From a virus, in IMG/VR virus record IMGVR_UViG_3300032245_000776, positions 1 to 30,361 of that record: a stretch of DNA of 30,361 nt; one strand, given 5' to 3'. Position numbers and translations under genes: made by a program. This document shows, piece by piece, positions 7,465 to 14,712 of this stretch. The notes below the pieces were generated by a model that had not been told where the DNA came from, did not search any database, and worked only from the letters and a program-made list of their open reading frames with translations. Position 1 is the stretch's first letter; every line of letters starts with the position of its first letter.

Positions 7465-8805
7465 ATGAAGAACCTCAAGCGACTTCAGGATCGTGCCGCG
7501 GCCATCGCCGCTCGCCTCAACGAACTTGCCGACATCGACGAGCGCTCGGAAGAGCAGACCGTCGAACTTCGTCGGCTCACCGAGGAGGCCGACACGGTCA
7601 AGACCGACCTTGAGTTCGAGCAGCGCCTTGCGGCCAAGTCGGCCGAACTCCAGACCATGATCGAGCCGGCCGCCCCCGCTCCCGCCAAGGGCAGCGAAGA
7701 AGGTGCGAAGCAGAAGAAGACCGAGGTTCGGGCGATTCTGCCCCATCACAGCACCCTGAAGGCGTTCAACGACGGTCCCGAGGCCGTCGAGTCGGCCTAC
7801 CGCTCGGGCCGCTGGCTCGGCGCGACGGTGTTCCGCCGGGAGGAAGACCTCCGGTGGTGCAAGGACAACGGCGTGGACACCCGCGCACTCGGCGAGAACT
7901 CGAACGCCCTCGGCGGCGCTCTGGTTCCCGAAGAGTTCGCCAACCGGGTGATCCGGCTCGTCGAGACCTATGGCACGTTCACCTCGGCCGCCGAGAACGT
8001 GTCGATGAGCCGCGACACCCTCATCATCCCGAAGCGGGTTTCTGGCACCACGGCGTACTTCGTTGGCGAAGGCTCCGGCGTGACCGAGAGCGACCCGACC
8101 TACACGAACGTCAGCCTGACGGCGAAGAAGTTGGCCGTGGCCTGCCGTATGTCGAGCGAGGTGGTGGACGACGCTTTTGTGAGCCTCGCTGACAGCGTGG
8201 CTCAGGAGTTCTCGACTTCGCTGGCATTCCGAATCGACACTTGCGGCTGGATCGGCGACGGCTCGGCCCAGTTTGGCGGCATCAACGGCATCGTCAACAA
8301 GATCAACGACGGCACTCGCACTGCGTCGGTGGTCACGGCCCTCGCCGGAAACACGGCGTTCGAGACCCTCGACATCGAGGACTTCCTCGCGGTCGTCGGC
8401 CGGATTCCTCTCTACGCCCGCCAGGGCGCTGCGTGGTACATCTCGCCGGCCGGGTATGCGGCGAGCATTGCTCGCCTGAAGTACGCAGCCGGCGGCAACA
8501 CCGTGGACAACATGGGCCGAGACGCCGGAGAGTCCTTCCTGGGCTACCCAGTGAAGACGATCCACGTTCTCAACAGCACCCTCGGGGCCGACGCCAACAA
8601 GGTGAAGGTTCTGTTCGGGAACATGGGCCTATCGAGCATCTACGCTCGCCGGCGTGACTTCTCGGTGCGGCTGTACGATCAGGTCTACGCCACGACCGAC
8701 CAGTTGCTCCTCCAAGGCACGATGCGGTTTGACATCAACCACCACTCCCTCGGATCTACGACAGAGAGCGGCCCCGTGGTCGCCCTCCGTACTCCGAACT
8801 CTTGA
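7465..8805 (+). CDS. Major capsid protein, HK97 fold
   Basis: This is the main shell subunit of the head. The 446-residue product has an N-terminal charged coiled coil (about residues 3-70, LNELADIDERSEEQT region) followed by an Ala/Pro linker, the layout of the HK97 delta/scaffold domain removed by the prohead protease. Then comes a mature HK97-like core with GGALVPEEFANRVIRLVE, TAYFVGEGSGVTESDP and the YISPAGYAASIARLK region, ending with DQVYATTDQLLLQGTMRFD. The ATG at 7465 is preceded by AAGGAG (7449-7454), a strong ribosome site; the frame is open 40 codons further upstream but lacks a comparable site. Gene order after portal and protease supports the call. Confidence 0.93.
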   Translation: MKNLKRLQDRAAAIAARLNELADIDERSEEQTVELRRLTEEADTVKTDLEFEQRLAAKSAELQTMIEPAAPAPAKGSEEGAKQKKTEVRAILPHHSTLKAFNDGPEAVESAYRSGRWLGATVFRREEDLRWCKDNGVDTRALGENSNALGGALVPEEFANRVIRLVETYGTFTSAAENVSMSRDTLIIPKRVSGTTAYFVGEGSGVTESDPTYTNVSLTAKKLAVACRMSSEVVDDAFVSLADSVAQEFSTSLAFRIDTCGWIGDGSAQFGGINGIVNKINDGTRTASVVTALAGNTAFETLDIEDFLAVVGRIPLYARQGAAWYISPAGYAASIARLKYAAGGNTVDNMGRDAGESFLGYPVKTIHVLNSTLGADANKVKVLFGNMGLSSIYARRRDFSVRLYDQVYATTDQLLLQGTMRFDINHHSLGSTTESGPVVALRTPNS

Positions 8806-8826
8806 TAGCGAAGGAGCAATCAGCAG

Positions 8827-9273
8827 ATGATCCCTCTCCAGAATCACCGGATGGTGGGCGAACTCCCGACCGCGGCGGTTGGCGCCACGGCTACGGCTAC
8901 GCTGACCATCGACACCATCGGCTACGACAGTGCCAGCATCGGCGTCCTCCGGGCGTCGAACGCCAGCACGGTCTTCGCCAACGTCCTGAAGGTGGCCGAG
9001 TCCGAAGAGTCGAACGCCAACTTCGTTGACATCACGGCGATGGTGGCCGGCGGCACCGGCGGTTTCACCATCCCGGCGATCTCGGTGGCCGGAACTGCCT
9101 TGACGCAGGTCGTGAAGTTGGACGTTGACACCAAGGCTCGTCGTCGGTATCTGCGGGTGTCCTACACCCCGGGCGCCTCGGCGACCGTGGCCATCGTCGG
9201 ACGGCTCGGCCGGGCCGAAGAGATGCCAATCGACGCCACCGGTGCGAACGTCCTGACCTGGGTCCGTGGCTGA
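8827..9273 (+). CDS. Capsid-adjacent beta-rich protein, possible head decoration
   Basis: The 148-residue protein follows the capsid gene by 21 bases and has its own strong AAGGAG site (8811-8816). It has no cysteine or membrane segment and alternates small hydrophobic residues with Thr/Ser/Gly, suggesting a beta sandwich (IDTIGYDSASIGV, LKVAESEES, RYLRVSYTPG). Phages often place a decoration or cement protein directly after the capsid gene, and patterns like IDTxGYDxA followed by LKVxES are frequent in phage structural proteins. I do not recognise a named family; the decoration role is inferred from position and predicted fold. Confidence 0.7.
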   Translation: MIPLQNHRMVGELPTAAVGATATATLTIDTIGYDSASIGVLRASNASTVFANVLKVAESEESNANFVDITAMVAGGTGGFTIPAISVAGTALTQVVKLDVDTKARRRYLRVSYTPGASATVAIVGRLGRAEEMPIDATGANVLTWVRG

Positions 9274-9351
9274 TCCCGTATAGCGGGACGGCCAGGACGG
9301 CCGACAAAGGCGCAAGGAAGCGCGCCCGCTCCAACACAAGGAGCGAATGAC

Positions 9352-10077
9352 ATGATGCTGCGTGTCGGCAACTGTGAGGCCGAGGCGAAGGTGGTTGCTC
9401 TGATGAGTACGCCTCGCCTCGGCTTCACCGATAACTTCTTCTGCGTCGCGCAAGCGCTGACGCCGCACAAGATCCCCCTGGTAAAGCACTCCGGGGCATT
9501 TTGGGGTCAGTGCATCCAGAGGTCAATGGAGGAGGTCGTCAACGACTACGACATCATCCTGACCATCGACTACGACAGCATCTTCACGGAAAAAACCATC
9601 GAGGGGCTGATGACGCTCCTGTACCATTCCGGCATGGACGCCATCGCCCCGCTTCAGCAGAAGCGGGAGAGCAACACGGTGATGTTCGCACTCCCCGGCG
9701 TGAAGCCGGAGGACAAGACCACGGTCGAGGACGAGTGGTTCTCGAAGCCGGTCCAGCCGGTCGAGACGGCCCACTTCGGCTGCACTCTGTTTCGGACGGC
9801 CGCACTCAAGCGGGTTGCGAAGCCGTGGTTCTCTGCCGCCCCGAACGACAAGGGCGAGTGGACCGGTGGCCACACAGACGAGGACATTCACTTCTGGCGC
9901 CAGTGGGCCGCGGCCGGTAACACAGCAGGGTTGGCCACGCATCTCAGCATCGGCCACGCCGAACTGATGATTACTTGGCCGAGCAGGACTGAACCGAGCG
10001 GCAAGGTGCAGCAGCACACGACCGAGTTCTGGAAGGACAAGAATCCGCCGGAAGGCTCATGGGGGTTCCTGAAATGA
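9352..10077 (+). CDS. GT-A-like glycosyltransferase among head genes
   Basis: The 241-residue protein resembles a GT-A fold (GT2-like) glycosyltransferase: VALMSTPRLGFTDNF near the start, DYDIILTIDYDS with a DxD-type metal/nucleotide-sugar motif at D73-x-D75, and a TDEDIHFWRQW segment (D176-E177-D178) in the place of the acceptor/catalytic acidic motif, followed by a His (H202) often used for metal binding. No membrane segment is seen, so it would act in the cytoplasm. AAGGAG at 9338-9343 supports the ATG at 9352. Lying between capsid and connector genes, it might glycosylate a virion protein; alternatives are modification of host glycans or DNA bases. The acceptor is unknown. Confidence 0.72.
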   Translation: MMLRVGNCEAEAKVVALMSTPRLGFTDNFFCVAQALTPHKIPLVKHSGAFWGQCIQRSMEEVVNDYDIILTIDYDSIFTEKTIEGLMTLLYHSGMDAIAPLQQKRESNTVMFALPGVKPEDKTTVEDEWFSKPVQPVETAHFGCTLFRTAALKRVAKPWFSAAPNDKGEWTGGHTDEDIHFWRQWAAAGNTAGLATHLSIGHAELMITWPSRTEPSGKVQQHTTEFWKDKNPPEGSWGFLK

Positions 10078-10265
10078 AGATCGAGATCGTTCGCCCGTTC
10101 GGCGGGTATCGCGCCGGGCAGAAGTTTGAGTGGGCCGATGGCATGGCTCGCATTCTCATCGGCCGCGGACTCATCAAGGAAGCCGAAGAGTCGGTCGAGG
10201 CGGCCGCAGTTGACGTGCGCTCCGAGACTGCTGCGATGGCAGTGCAGAAGAGGAAGTTCAAGTGA
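10074..10265 (+). CDS. Small conserved-context head-region protein
   Basis: A 63-residue protein beginning MKIEIVRPFGGYRAGQKFEW with a small beta-strand pattern and an Ala/Glu-rich tail. The ATG at 10074 overlaps the glycosyltransferase stop (ATGA), and the stop overlaps the connector's GTG (GTGA); the in-frame ATG at 10059 is less likely given the coupling used throughout the window. Short proteins of this kind, with an F-x-x-G-x-x-F core, are common just before gp6-like connectors in siphoviruses, but their role is not established. Function unknown. Confidence 0.65.
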   Translation: MKIEIVRPFGGYRAGQKFEWADGMARILIGRGLIKEAEESVEAAAVDVRSETAAMAVQKRKFK

Positions 10266-10894
10266 CCTACTACTTCATCGAGCCGGGGCTTCCTGCGAGC
10301 GGTGTCACTCCGTACCGCAGCCTGATCCGGGTCACGCCGCCAGCCGTCGAGCCTGTGACAATGGCCGAAGCCAAGGCGCACTGCCGCGTCGATACGGCCG
10401 ACGACGACACCTACATCTCGACGCTGATTACCACCGCGCGGTCCTACGTCGAGGACATGCTCGACATCTCCCTCATCACGACCGTCTGGGAGGCCCGGTA
10501 TGACTGCTTCCCGCTGTGGGAGATCACACTGCCGCGCCCGCCCATGCAGGCCGGCGGAGTCGTCGTCACCTACCGGGATGAGGGCGGAACTACCAGGACT
10601 CTCGCCGGCACCGAGTACCAGATCGACAACTTCACCACGCCCGGCCGGATCTACCCGAAGTACGCCGGCAACTGGCCGGCTGTTCGCGGCGACGAGAACA
10701 GCGTCGTGGTCCGGTTCTCCTCGGGCTACGGCGCCACGGCCGCCAGCGTCCCGAACATTATCGAACACGCCATCTTGCTCCTAGTCGCTCACTGGTACGA
10801 AACCCGCCAGCCGGTAGCGCAGGGCATGCAGATGCCGATCCCAGGCACCTTCAACACGTTGCTCGCCGCGGCGGGGTGGGGCGGATACCGGTGA
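10262..10894 (+). CDS. Head-tail connector, HK97 gp6-like
   Basis: This protein probably forms the adaptor ring beneath the portal. The 210-residue sequence has the gp6-like helical start EPVTMAEAKAHCRVDTADDDTYISTLITTARSYVEDMLD, the common head-tail connector signature, followed by a beta-rich insertion (VTYRDEGGTT, YQIDNF) and a C-terminal helix (IEHAILLLVAHWYETRQPV). It is longer than the usual 100-residue gp6 because of that beta-rich middle, which is typical of the longer phiE125 gp8-type members. GTG start at 10262 overlaps the previous stop by 4 bases. Confidence 0.85.
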   Translation: MTYYFIEPGLPASGVTPYRSLIRVTPPAVEPVTMAEAKAHCRVDTADDDTYISTLITTARSYVEDMLDISLITTVWEARYDCFPLWEITLPRPPMQAGGVVVTYRDEGGTTRTLAGTEYQIDNFTTPGRIYPKYAGNWPAVRGDENSVVVRFSSGYGATAASVPNIIEHAILLLVAHWYETRQPVAQGMQMPIPGTFNTLLAAAGWGGYR

Positions 10895-11373
10895 CTCTCA
10901 CTGCAACCGTTGGGCTGACCATCGAATCGAACGACTACGGCGGCAGTGGCCTTTCGTCGTCGGTGCTGTCGCGCTCGCTTTCGTCGTTCGTTGGCGTCAA
11001 CGACTGCACGATGGTGCGCCGAGAGGAGCGCACCATCGGATCGTCTGGCGCCGACGACATCAGCCTGTCGGCGTTTTCCGCCGTCAAGGTTCTTTGCGTC
11101 AGGAACCTGTCAAGTGCGGCCGTCATTGGCATGACGGGCGGCTGGAACGGAACCGAGTTCAGGAACTTCCTGCCGGATGCAGTCCAGTGGAACTTCGCGC
11201 CCGTCATCAACCTGGGAAGCCTGACGATTCGTGGCTACCCAATCCGGCCGATGGGAGTGTTCCTGGTCTCCTGCCCGAACTCGGCCGGACTCCTGTCCAC
11301 AATCGGCGGTAGCACTCTCCGGATTGGCGGCCCAAGCGGCACGAAGTACGAACTCTATGTCATGGGGACTTGA
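10891..11373 (+). CDS. Beta-rich virion protein, paralogue A
   Basis: A 160-residue protein without recognised family. The GTG at 10891 overlaps the connector stop (GTGA). The core AVKVLCVRNLSSAAVIGM followed by a GVFLVSCPN strand and a terminal KYELYVMGT resembles the next gene (ASVKAIYVRNKSATSVLSV, AMLVTNPG, NYDLVLIGEG) and, more distantly, the gene at 18839. The pattern suggests a beta-sandwich virion protein. Its position between connector and head-tail joining genes is unusual because those two are normally adjacent. Decoration or tail-side spike roles are both possible; I cannot choose. Confidence 0.7.
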   Translation: MTLTATVGLTIESNDYGGSGLSSSVLSRSLSSFVGVNDCTMVRREERTIGSSGADDISLSAFSAVKVLCVRNLSSAAVIGMTGGWNGTEFRNFLPDAVQWNFAPVINLGSLTIRGYPIRPMGVFLVSCPNSAGLLSTIGGSTLRIGGPSGTKYELYVMGT

Positions 11374-11376
11374 CGA

Positions 11377-11868
11377 ATGCCGCTCAACGCTCAAATCCTG
11401 ATGTCAATCATCGCCCAGGAGTCCTCATCGTCGAACATGGCGACGACCATGCGGACGACGCCGGCCTCCTACTCGCTCGCGCTGACTGACGGCACCGGCG
11501 CAAATCAGTCGCAGTTGGCGTGGAGCGAGGTCGAGACTGTCGGCGGTGACGCTGCGAACGAACTGATGATCCAGGCGCTCAGCGATGACCGCGGCGTAGT
11601 GAACTTGGCTTCAGTGAAGGCCATCTACGTCCGCAACAAGTCGGCAACGTCGGTTTTGTCGGTGACTGCCCAGAACTGGTCAACCTTGTCGCCGACCCTT
11701 GTTCCGTTCAATCACCGCATCCAGCCGGGCGGCGCCATGCTCGTCACCAATCCAGGCGCGTCTGGCTGGACGACGGGGGCTTCCTCGGCGCTGTCGCTTG
11801 TCGCTGCGGCCAGCGGCGAAACAGTGAACTACGACCTCGTCCTCATTGGCGAAGGCACCGTCGCGTGA
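11377..11868 (+). CDS. Beta-rich virion protein, paralogue B
   Basis: A 163-residue protein placed 3 bases after its probable paralogue. Shared features are a Ser-rich N-terminus, the vRNxS core (VKAIYVRNKSATSVL), a proline-anchored PFNHRIQPGGAML segment and a C-terminal strand pair ending in LVLIGEG. No catalytic motif, signal peptide or membrane segment is seen. It overlaps the head-tail joining gene by 4 bases (GTGA). I infer a structural role in the virion from context; divergence from paralogue A is large, so the duplication is old or the pair has been under diversifying selection. Confidence 0.7.
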   Translation: MPLNAQILMSIIAQESSSSNMATTMRTTPASYSLALTDGTGANQSQLAWSEVETVGGDAANELMIQALSDDRGVVNLASVKAIYVRNKSATSVLSVTAQNWSTLSPTLVPFNHRIQPGGAMLVTNPGASGWTTGASSALSLVAAASGETVNYDLVLIGEGTVA

Positions 11869-12179
11869 TTATCGGCCGCATGAGAGAGCGCGTTGCGATC
11901 CAGACCCCCGTCGAGGCCCGCAGCCCGACGGGTGAGACGACGCTTTCGTGGACCGCGCTCGCGACCGTCTGGGCCAGCGTGGACGGGCTGTCCACGCGGG
12001 ACATTCTCCAGGCGCAGCAAGCGAACCTCGTCGCCACGCACCGCATCAGGATCCGGTATCGCGCAGGCGTGAACCACACGCACCGGATCGTCTGGCGTGG
12101 TAGAACGATGGAGATCGCCAGCGTTGTCGAGAAAGACAACCGCACCGCGCTTGAGATCCTCGCCAGAGAGGTGCAGTGA
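11865..12179 (+). CDS. Head-tail joining protein (SPP1 gp16/HK97 gp7-like)
   Basis: This 104-residue protein is the stopper or adaptor that closes the head and docks the tail. It has the family hallmarks: MRERVAIQTP at the start, TGETTLSWTALATVWASVDG in the middle, then THRIRIRYR and HRIVWRGRTMEIASV, with a final LEILAREV strand. Length is normal for the Phage_H_T_join family. GTG at 11865 overlaps the preceding stop, and its own stop shares a base with the next ATG, so it belongs to the same translational chain as the neck genes. Confidence 0.88.
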   Translation: MIIGRMRERVAIQTPVEARSPTGETTLSWTALATVWASVDGLSTRDILQAQQANLVATHRIRIRYRAGVNHTHRIVWRGRTMEIASVVEKDNRTALEILAREVQ

Positions 12180-12883
12180 TGACCAAGGCAGACGCATTCA
12201 TCCGGATCGGCGTGAAGGGCATCAAGCCCGTCTTGGACATCCTCGACACCGTCGCCGGCGCTGCGTCGTATGGCAAGACTCTTGAAGAGGTGCTGAAGAA
12301 AGCCGCGGTCCCGATCAGGGACGGGTACAAGGCCGCTGCGCTGACGCACGACGCCACCGGAAACCTTGCCGCCAGCACGACGATCAAGACAAAGACGTAC
12401 CGCCCAGGCGTGTCGGTGGCAATCGCCGGCCCGCGTCACACCGGCTCGTCCGGCGCAACAACCGAACTTCCGAGCGGCAATCACAGTTGGCTCGTCGAGT
12501 TCGGAAGCAACGGCCGCCGCAGCCCGTCTTCGAGGGGGAAGAGAAAGACGTATATCAACGTCCACAAGAAGATCAACAAGAAAATGACGCAAGTCGCGAC
12601 CCTTGAGGACAGCGATGATTTTGCCAAGCGGTCCCAGGGGTACTACTTCCTGATGTCTTCGTGGCGCGAGCCGACGCGGCAGGCCCGCGCAGGAAAGGGG
12701 TATACACACGACTTCCTGCCGGGTGGCGGCGTCTACACGCTCCAGCCTGGAAAGACCTACGGCGCCATGCCGGCGTATCACCTCATGGAAAACACCGTCA
12801 AGGCAAAGCGGGCGCAGTCAGAGAAAATCATTCGTGACGGCCTCATCGACGCCATCAACAAGGCCGTTGCGGGGGCGCTCTGA
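12179..12883 (+). CDS. Neck/tail completion protein, HK97 gp10-like
   Basis: A 234-residue protein in the position of HK97 gp10. It shows the family features of an N-terminal helix pair (VLKKAAVPIRDGYKAAA), a strand with TGNLAASTTIK, the VEFGS segment after SGNHSWL, and a C-terminal PAYHLMENTVKAKR helix, corresponding to the P-x-F-LRPAxe end of gp10 proteins. It is longer than the usual 130-150 residues because of a basic insertion around residues 115-180 (KRKTYINVHKKINKK). Start is the ATG at 12179, overlapping the joining protein stop. It probably helps terminate the tail and attach it to the head. Confidence 0.8.
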   Translation: MTKADAFIRIGVKGIKPVLDILDTVAGAASYGKTLEEVLKKAAVPIRDGYKAAALTHDATGNLAASTTIKTKTYRPGVSVAIAGPRHTGSSGATTELPSGNHSWLVEFGSNGRRSPSSRGKRKTYINVHKKINKKMTQVATLEDSDDFAKRSQGYYFLMSSWREPTRQARAGKGYTHDFLPGGGVYTLQPGKTYGAMPAYHLMENTVKAKRAQSEKIIRDGLIDAINKAVAGAL

Positions 12884-13311
12884 TGATGCTCCTGCCGGAG
12901 AGCCATATTTACGCCCGGCTGGTGTCGGACCCAGGCGTGGCACGGCTGGTCGGGTTCCAGGTCTACCCCATCGCGGTCCCGAAGGGGGCAGCCATGCCGT
13001 TCATCCTCTACAAGCGGTCGAACGTGCGGCGGGAGGGGACGCTGGGAAACACCCCGCTGTTCATGCCGGAGGTCTCGCTCCAGGTAGCCTCCTGGGCGCT
13101 GACCTATGAGGGCGCCAAGGAACTTGCGGACGCCGTCAGGCTGTCCCTCGATGGCCACACAGGCACACTCTCCGGGGTTACAATACACGATATGAGGCTT
13201 GTCTCCGAAGTGGACGACTTCCTCGACCCCACCGCGGTTGGGGCGCAACTGCCACCGGCATACGAAGTCAGGCAACTGTTTCAGGTCCGCTGGTCTGAAG
13301 CGACCGGCTGA
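12883..13311 (+). CDS. Tail completion protein, DUF3168/HK97 gp11-like
   Basis: A 142-residue protein matching the tail terminator/completion family in size, order and pattern: an N-terminal LVSDPGVARLVGFQVYP segment, PFILYKRS, a beta strand EVSLQVASW, a helix with YEGAKELADAVRLSL, and a C-terminal strand ending FQVRW. It probably caps the tail tube at the head-proximal end. The ATG at 12883 shares a base with the gp10-like stop; ATG at 12886 is an equally possible start one codon on. Confidence 0.82.
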   Translation: MMLLPESHIYARLVSDPGVARLVGFQVYPIAVPKGAAMPFILYKRSNVRREGTLGNTPLFMPEVSLQVASWALTYEGAKELADAVRLSLDGHTGTLSGVTIHDMRLVSEVDDFLDPTAVGAQLPPAYEVRQLFQVRWSEATG

Positions 13312-13340
13312 CACAATCCAGCGCAAGGAGGCGCACCAGA

Positions 13341-13673
13341 ATGGCAACGTCGGCACAGGGACTTACCTTCACGTTTGGCGGCAGCGCCGTCACCGTCACC
13401 TCGGTGCAAGTCAGTGACACGCAAGACCTCCTCGACGAGACCCACCTCGGCGTCCCCGCCAACGCGCGGCGTCTGTTCACGGGCGGTTTCGCCACGAATC
13501 GCGAAGTCCAGATCGACTACATCAACACGACGATCCTCGTCGCCGGATCGTCCGGCGCCCTGTCGATCAGTGGCCCGATGTCGTTCAGCGGCAACGCGAC
13601 CGTGTCGAATGCCTCCATCGGCGGCTCGGTGGGTGACTTCATTCGAGGCTCCGCGACGTTCCGGCTCGCCTGA
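13341..13673 (+). CDS. Tail tube protein, first of a tandem pair
   Basis: A 110-residue beta-rich protein with a strong AAGGAGG site (13325-13331). It begins MATSAQGLTFTFGGSAVTVTSVQV and ends with a strand FIRGSATFRLA, matching the shape of short siphovirus tube proteins. It lies exactly between tail completion and chaperone genes, where the major tail protein is expected. The next gene has a nearly parallel opening (MAISSQGITFSFSGAA), so this is a tandem duplication. Its stand-alone strong ribosome site suggests high expression, as for a tube protein. Confidence 0.75.
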   Translation: MATSAQGLTFTFGGSAVTVTSVQVSDTQDLLDETHLGVPANARRLFTGGFATNREVQIDYINTTILVAGSSGALSISGPMSFSGNATVSNASIGGSVGDFIRGSATFRLA

Positions 13674-13687
13674 CGCCGGAGGCGCCG

Positions 13688-14074
13688 GTGGCTATCTCGT
13701 CGCAGGGCATTACGTTCTCGTTCTCTGGGGCTGCGTTCTCGATCTCTGGCGGCGTCACCTCGATATCTATCGAGGAGGCGCAGCCCGAGATTGTGGACAT
13801 GACTGGCGCTACGGACTCGGTCGGCGCCAGAAAGATGATGTCCACCGGGGACGTTCTGACCCCGCCAAAAGTCACCATCGACTATTTCCGCACCGGAAAC
13901 GACTTGGCCGGCTTCGCGCCAGCGGACTCGGCTGGCGATTACGGTGCGATTGTGCTTCAGCATGCAGCGTTCACAGTCGCTAAGAACGCCATTATTGAAA
14001 GCGCCTCGACGGAGTTGGCCGTAGGAGACGCAATTCGCGGAAAAATCACATTCATCATCAACCCACTGGAATAA
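13688..14074 (+). CDS. Tail tube protein paralogue, second of the pair
   Basis: A 128-residue protein homologous to the preceding one: similar N-terminus (SQGITFSFSGAAFSISGGVT), a DLAGFAPADSAGDYG insertion absent from its partner, and a similar end (GDAIRGKITFIINP versus GDFIRGSATFRLA). The GTG at 13688 follows GGAGG at 13678-13682. One copy may build the tube while the other forms a specialised ring, or the tube may be mixed; the sequence cannot say which is the main tube protein. Confidence 0.75.
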   Translation: MAISSQGITFSFSGAAFSISGGVTSISIEEAQPEIVDMTGATDSVGARKMMSTGDVLTPPKVTIDYFRTGNDLAGFAPADSAGDYGAIVLQHAAFTVAKNAIIESASTELAVGDAIRGKITFIINPLE

Positions 14075-14077
14075 ACC

Positions 14078-14452
14078 ATGTCACTCAGCAAGGCGGCGAT
14101 TCTGGCAGCGAAAGACGTTCGACTCAGCAGCGCGGAGCCTGTCCCGGAGTGGGGCGGCGATGTCTACTTCAAGACTCTCTCCGGCCTGGAGCGGGACGCA
14201 TTCGAGGAGTCGTACCAGGACAACAAGATGCGGGCCTTCCGCGTCCGGTTCCTTGTTCTCACCCTCTGCGACGATGGCGGCTCGCGACTGTTCGACGAAG
14301 GAGACTTCGAGGCTCTCGGCCAGAAGTCCAGCACGGTCATCAACCGCCTGTTCGAGAAGGCGTGGAGCCACAACGCTTTCACCTCGGAGGCAGTTGAAGC
14401 GCTGGGAAAAGATTCACCGAGCGACCAGAGCGGAAGTTCTACTTCCGACTAG
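14078..14452 (+). CDS. Tail assembly chaperone, gpG-like (short product)
   Basis: This 124-residue protein is the short form of the tail chaperone that binds the tape measure during assembly. It has the typical VPEWGGDVYFKTLSGLERDAFEESY region and a helical C-terminal half, in the expected place between tube and tape measure genes. Before its own stop, ribosomes meet the slippery heptamer GGGAAAA (14404-14410), in the right phase to shift -1 and continue into the next open frame, making a longer fusion. Unshifted translation ends after a Ser-rich tail. As in lambda G/GT, both products are expected at an unequal ratio. Confidence 0.87.
   Translation: MSLSKAAILAAKDVRLSSAEPVPEWGGDVYFKTLSGLERDAFEESYQDNKMRAFRVRFLVLTLCDDGGSRLFDEGDFEALGQKSSTVINRLFEKAWSHNAFTSEAVEALGKDSPSDQSGSSTSD
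14404..14410 (+). promoter_or_regulatory. Programmed -1 frameshift slippery site GGGAAAA
   Basis: The heptamer is phased X-XXY-YYZ: zero-frame codons are GGA (14405-14407) and AAA (14408-14410), and after a -1 slip they become GGG and AAA. The new frame continues from 14410 as AGA TTC ACC and stays open to 14712. Position, phase and downstream structure agree with known tail chaperone frameshifts. Confidence 0.85.
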
Positions 14453-14712
14453 CGCTGGCGCTCGGGATGACGGTCAAGAGGTTGCTGTCAGAGATAGACT
14501 CAGAGGAACTCAGCGAGTGGTTCGCGTATGACCAGCGGTGGCCCCTCCCGGACCACTGGTGGCAAACGGCCCGCATCTGCCGCACGATCATGGCGGCGAG
14601 CGGGAACTATAAGCGACTGCCCGAAGAGGACATCTTTGTGCCGGCCGCCATGAAGCCGCACCAGACGCCAGAGCAGATGTTCGCGGAACTGTCGAAACTC
14701 AAGGATGAGTGA
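14410..14712 (+). CDS. Tail assembly chaperone, gpT-like extension reached by frameshift
   Basis: The -1 frame from 14410 adds 100 residues to K111 of the gpG-like protein, giving a fusion of about 211 residues. The junction reads RFTERPERKFYFRLALALGMTVKR, and FYFRLALALGMTV followed by ELSEWFAYDQ is the classic gpT-type signature. The part preceding the ATG at 14467 shares this signature, so initiation at that ATG would cut through the domain; frameshifting is the better explanation. The extension recruits the tape measure or tube protein in characterised phages. Its stop overlaps the tape measure start. Confidence 0.85.
   Translation, partial: RFTERPERKFYFRLALALGMTVKRLLSEIDSEELSEWFAYDQRWPLPDHWWQTARICRTIMAASGNYKRLPEEDIFVPAAMKPHQTPEQMFAELSKLKDE
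14417..14465 (+). promoter_or_regulatory. Stimulatory RNA stem-loop after the slippery site
   Basis: Bases 14417-14428 (CCGAGCGaCCAG, one bulged A) pair with 14455-14465 (CTGGCGCTCGG) over 11 base pairs. Inside it, CGGAAGT (14431-14437) pairs with ACTTCCG (14441-14447) around a TCT loop. The spacer after the heptamer is 6 bases, within the usual range for -1 frameshift stimulators. The pairing was found by eye. Confidence 0.75.

Noticed and set aside
6880-8565. 561-codon minus-strand frame across the capsid region
   Set aside because: It spans two real + strand genes and the capsid leader; no domain is recognisable.
14467-14712. Independent gene starting at ATG 14467
   Set aside because: The conserved FYFRLALALG segment lies upstream of that ATG and is reached by the -1 frameshift, so a separate start would remove part of the domain.
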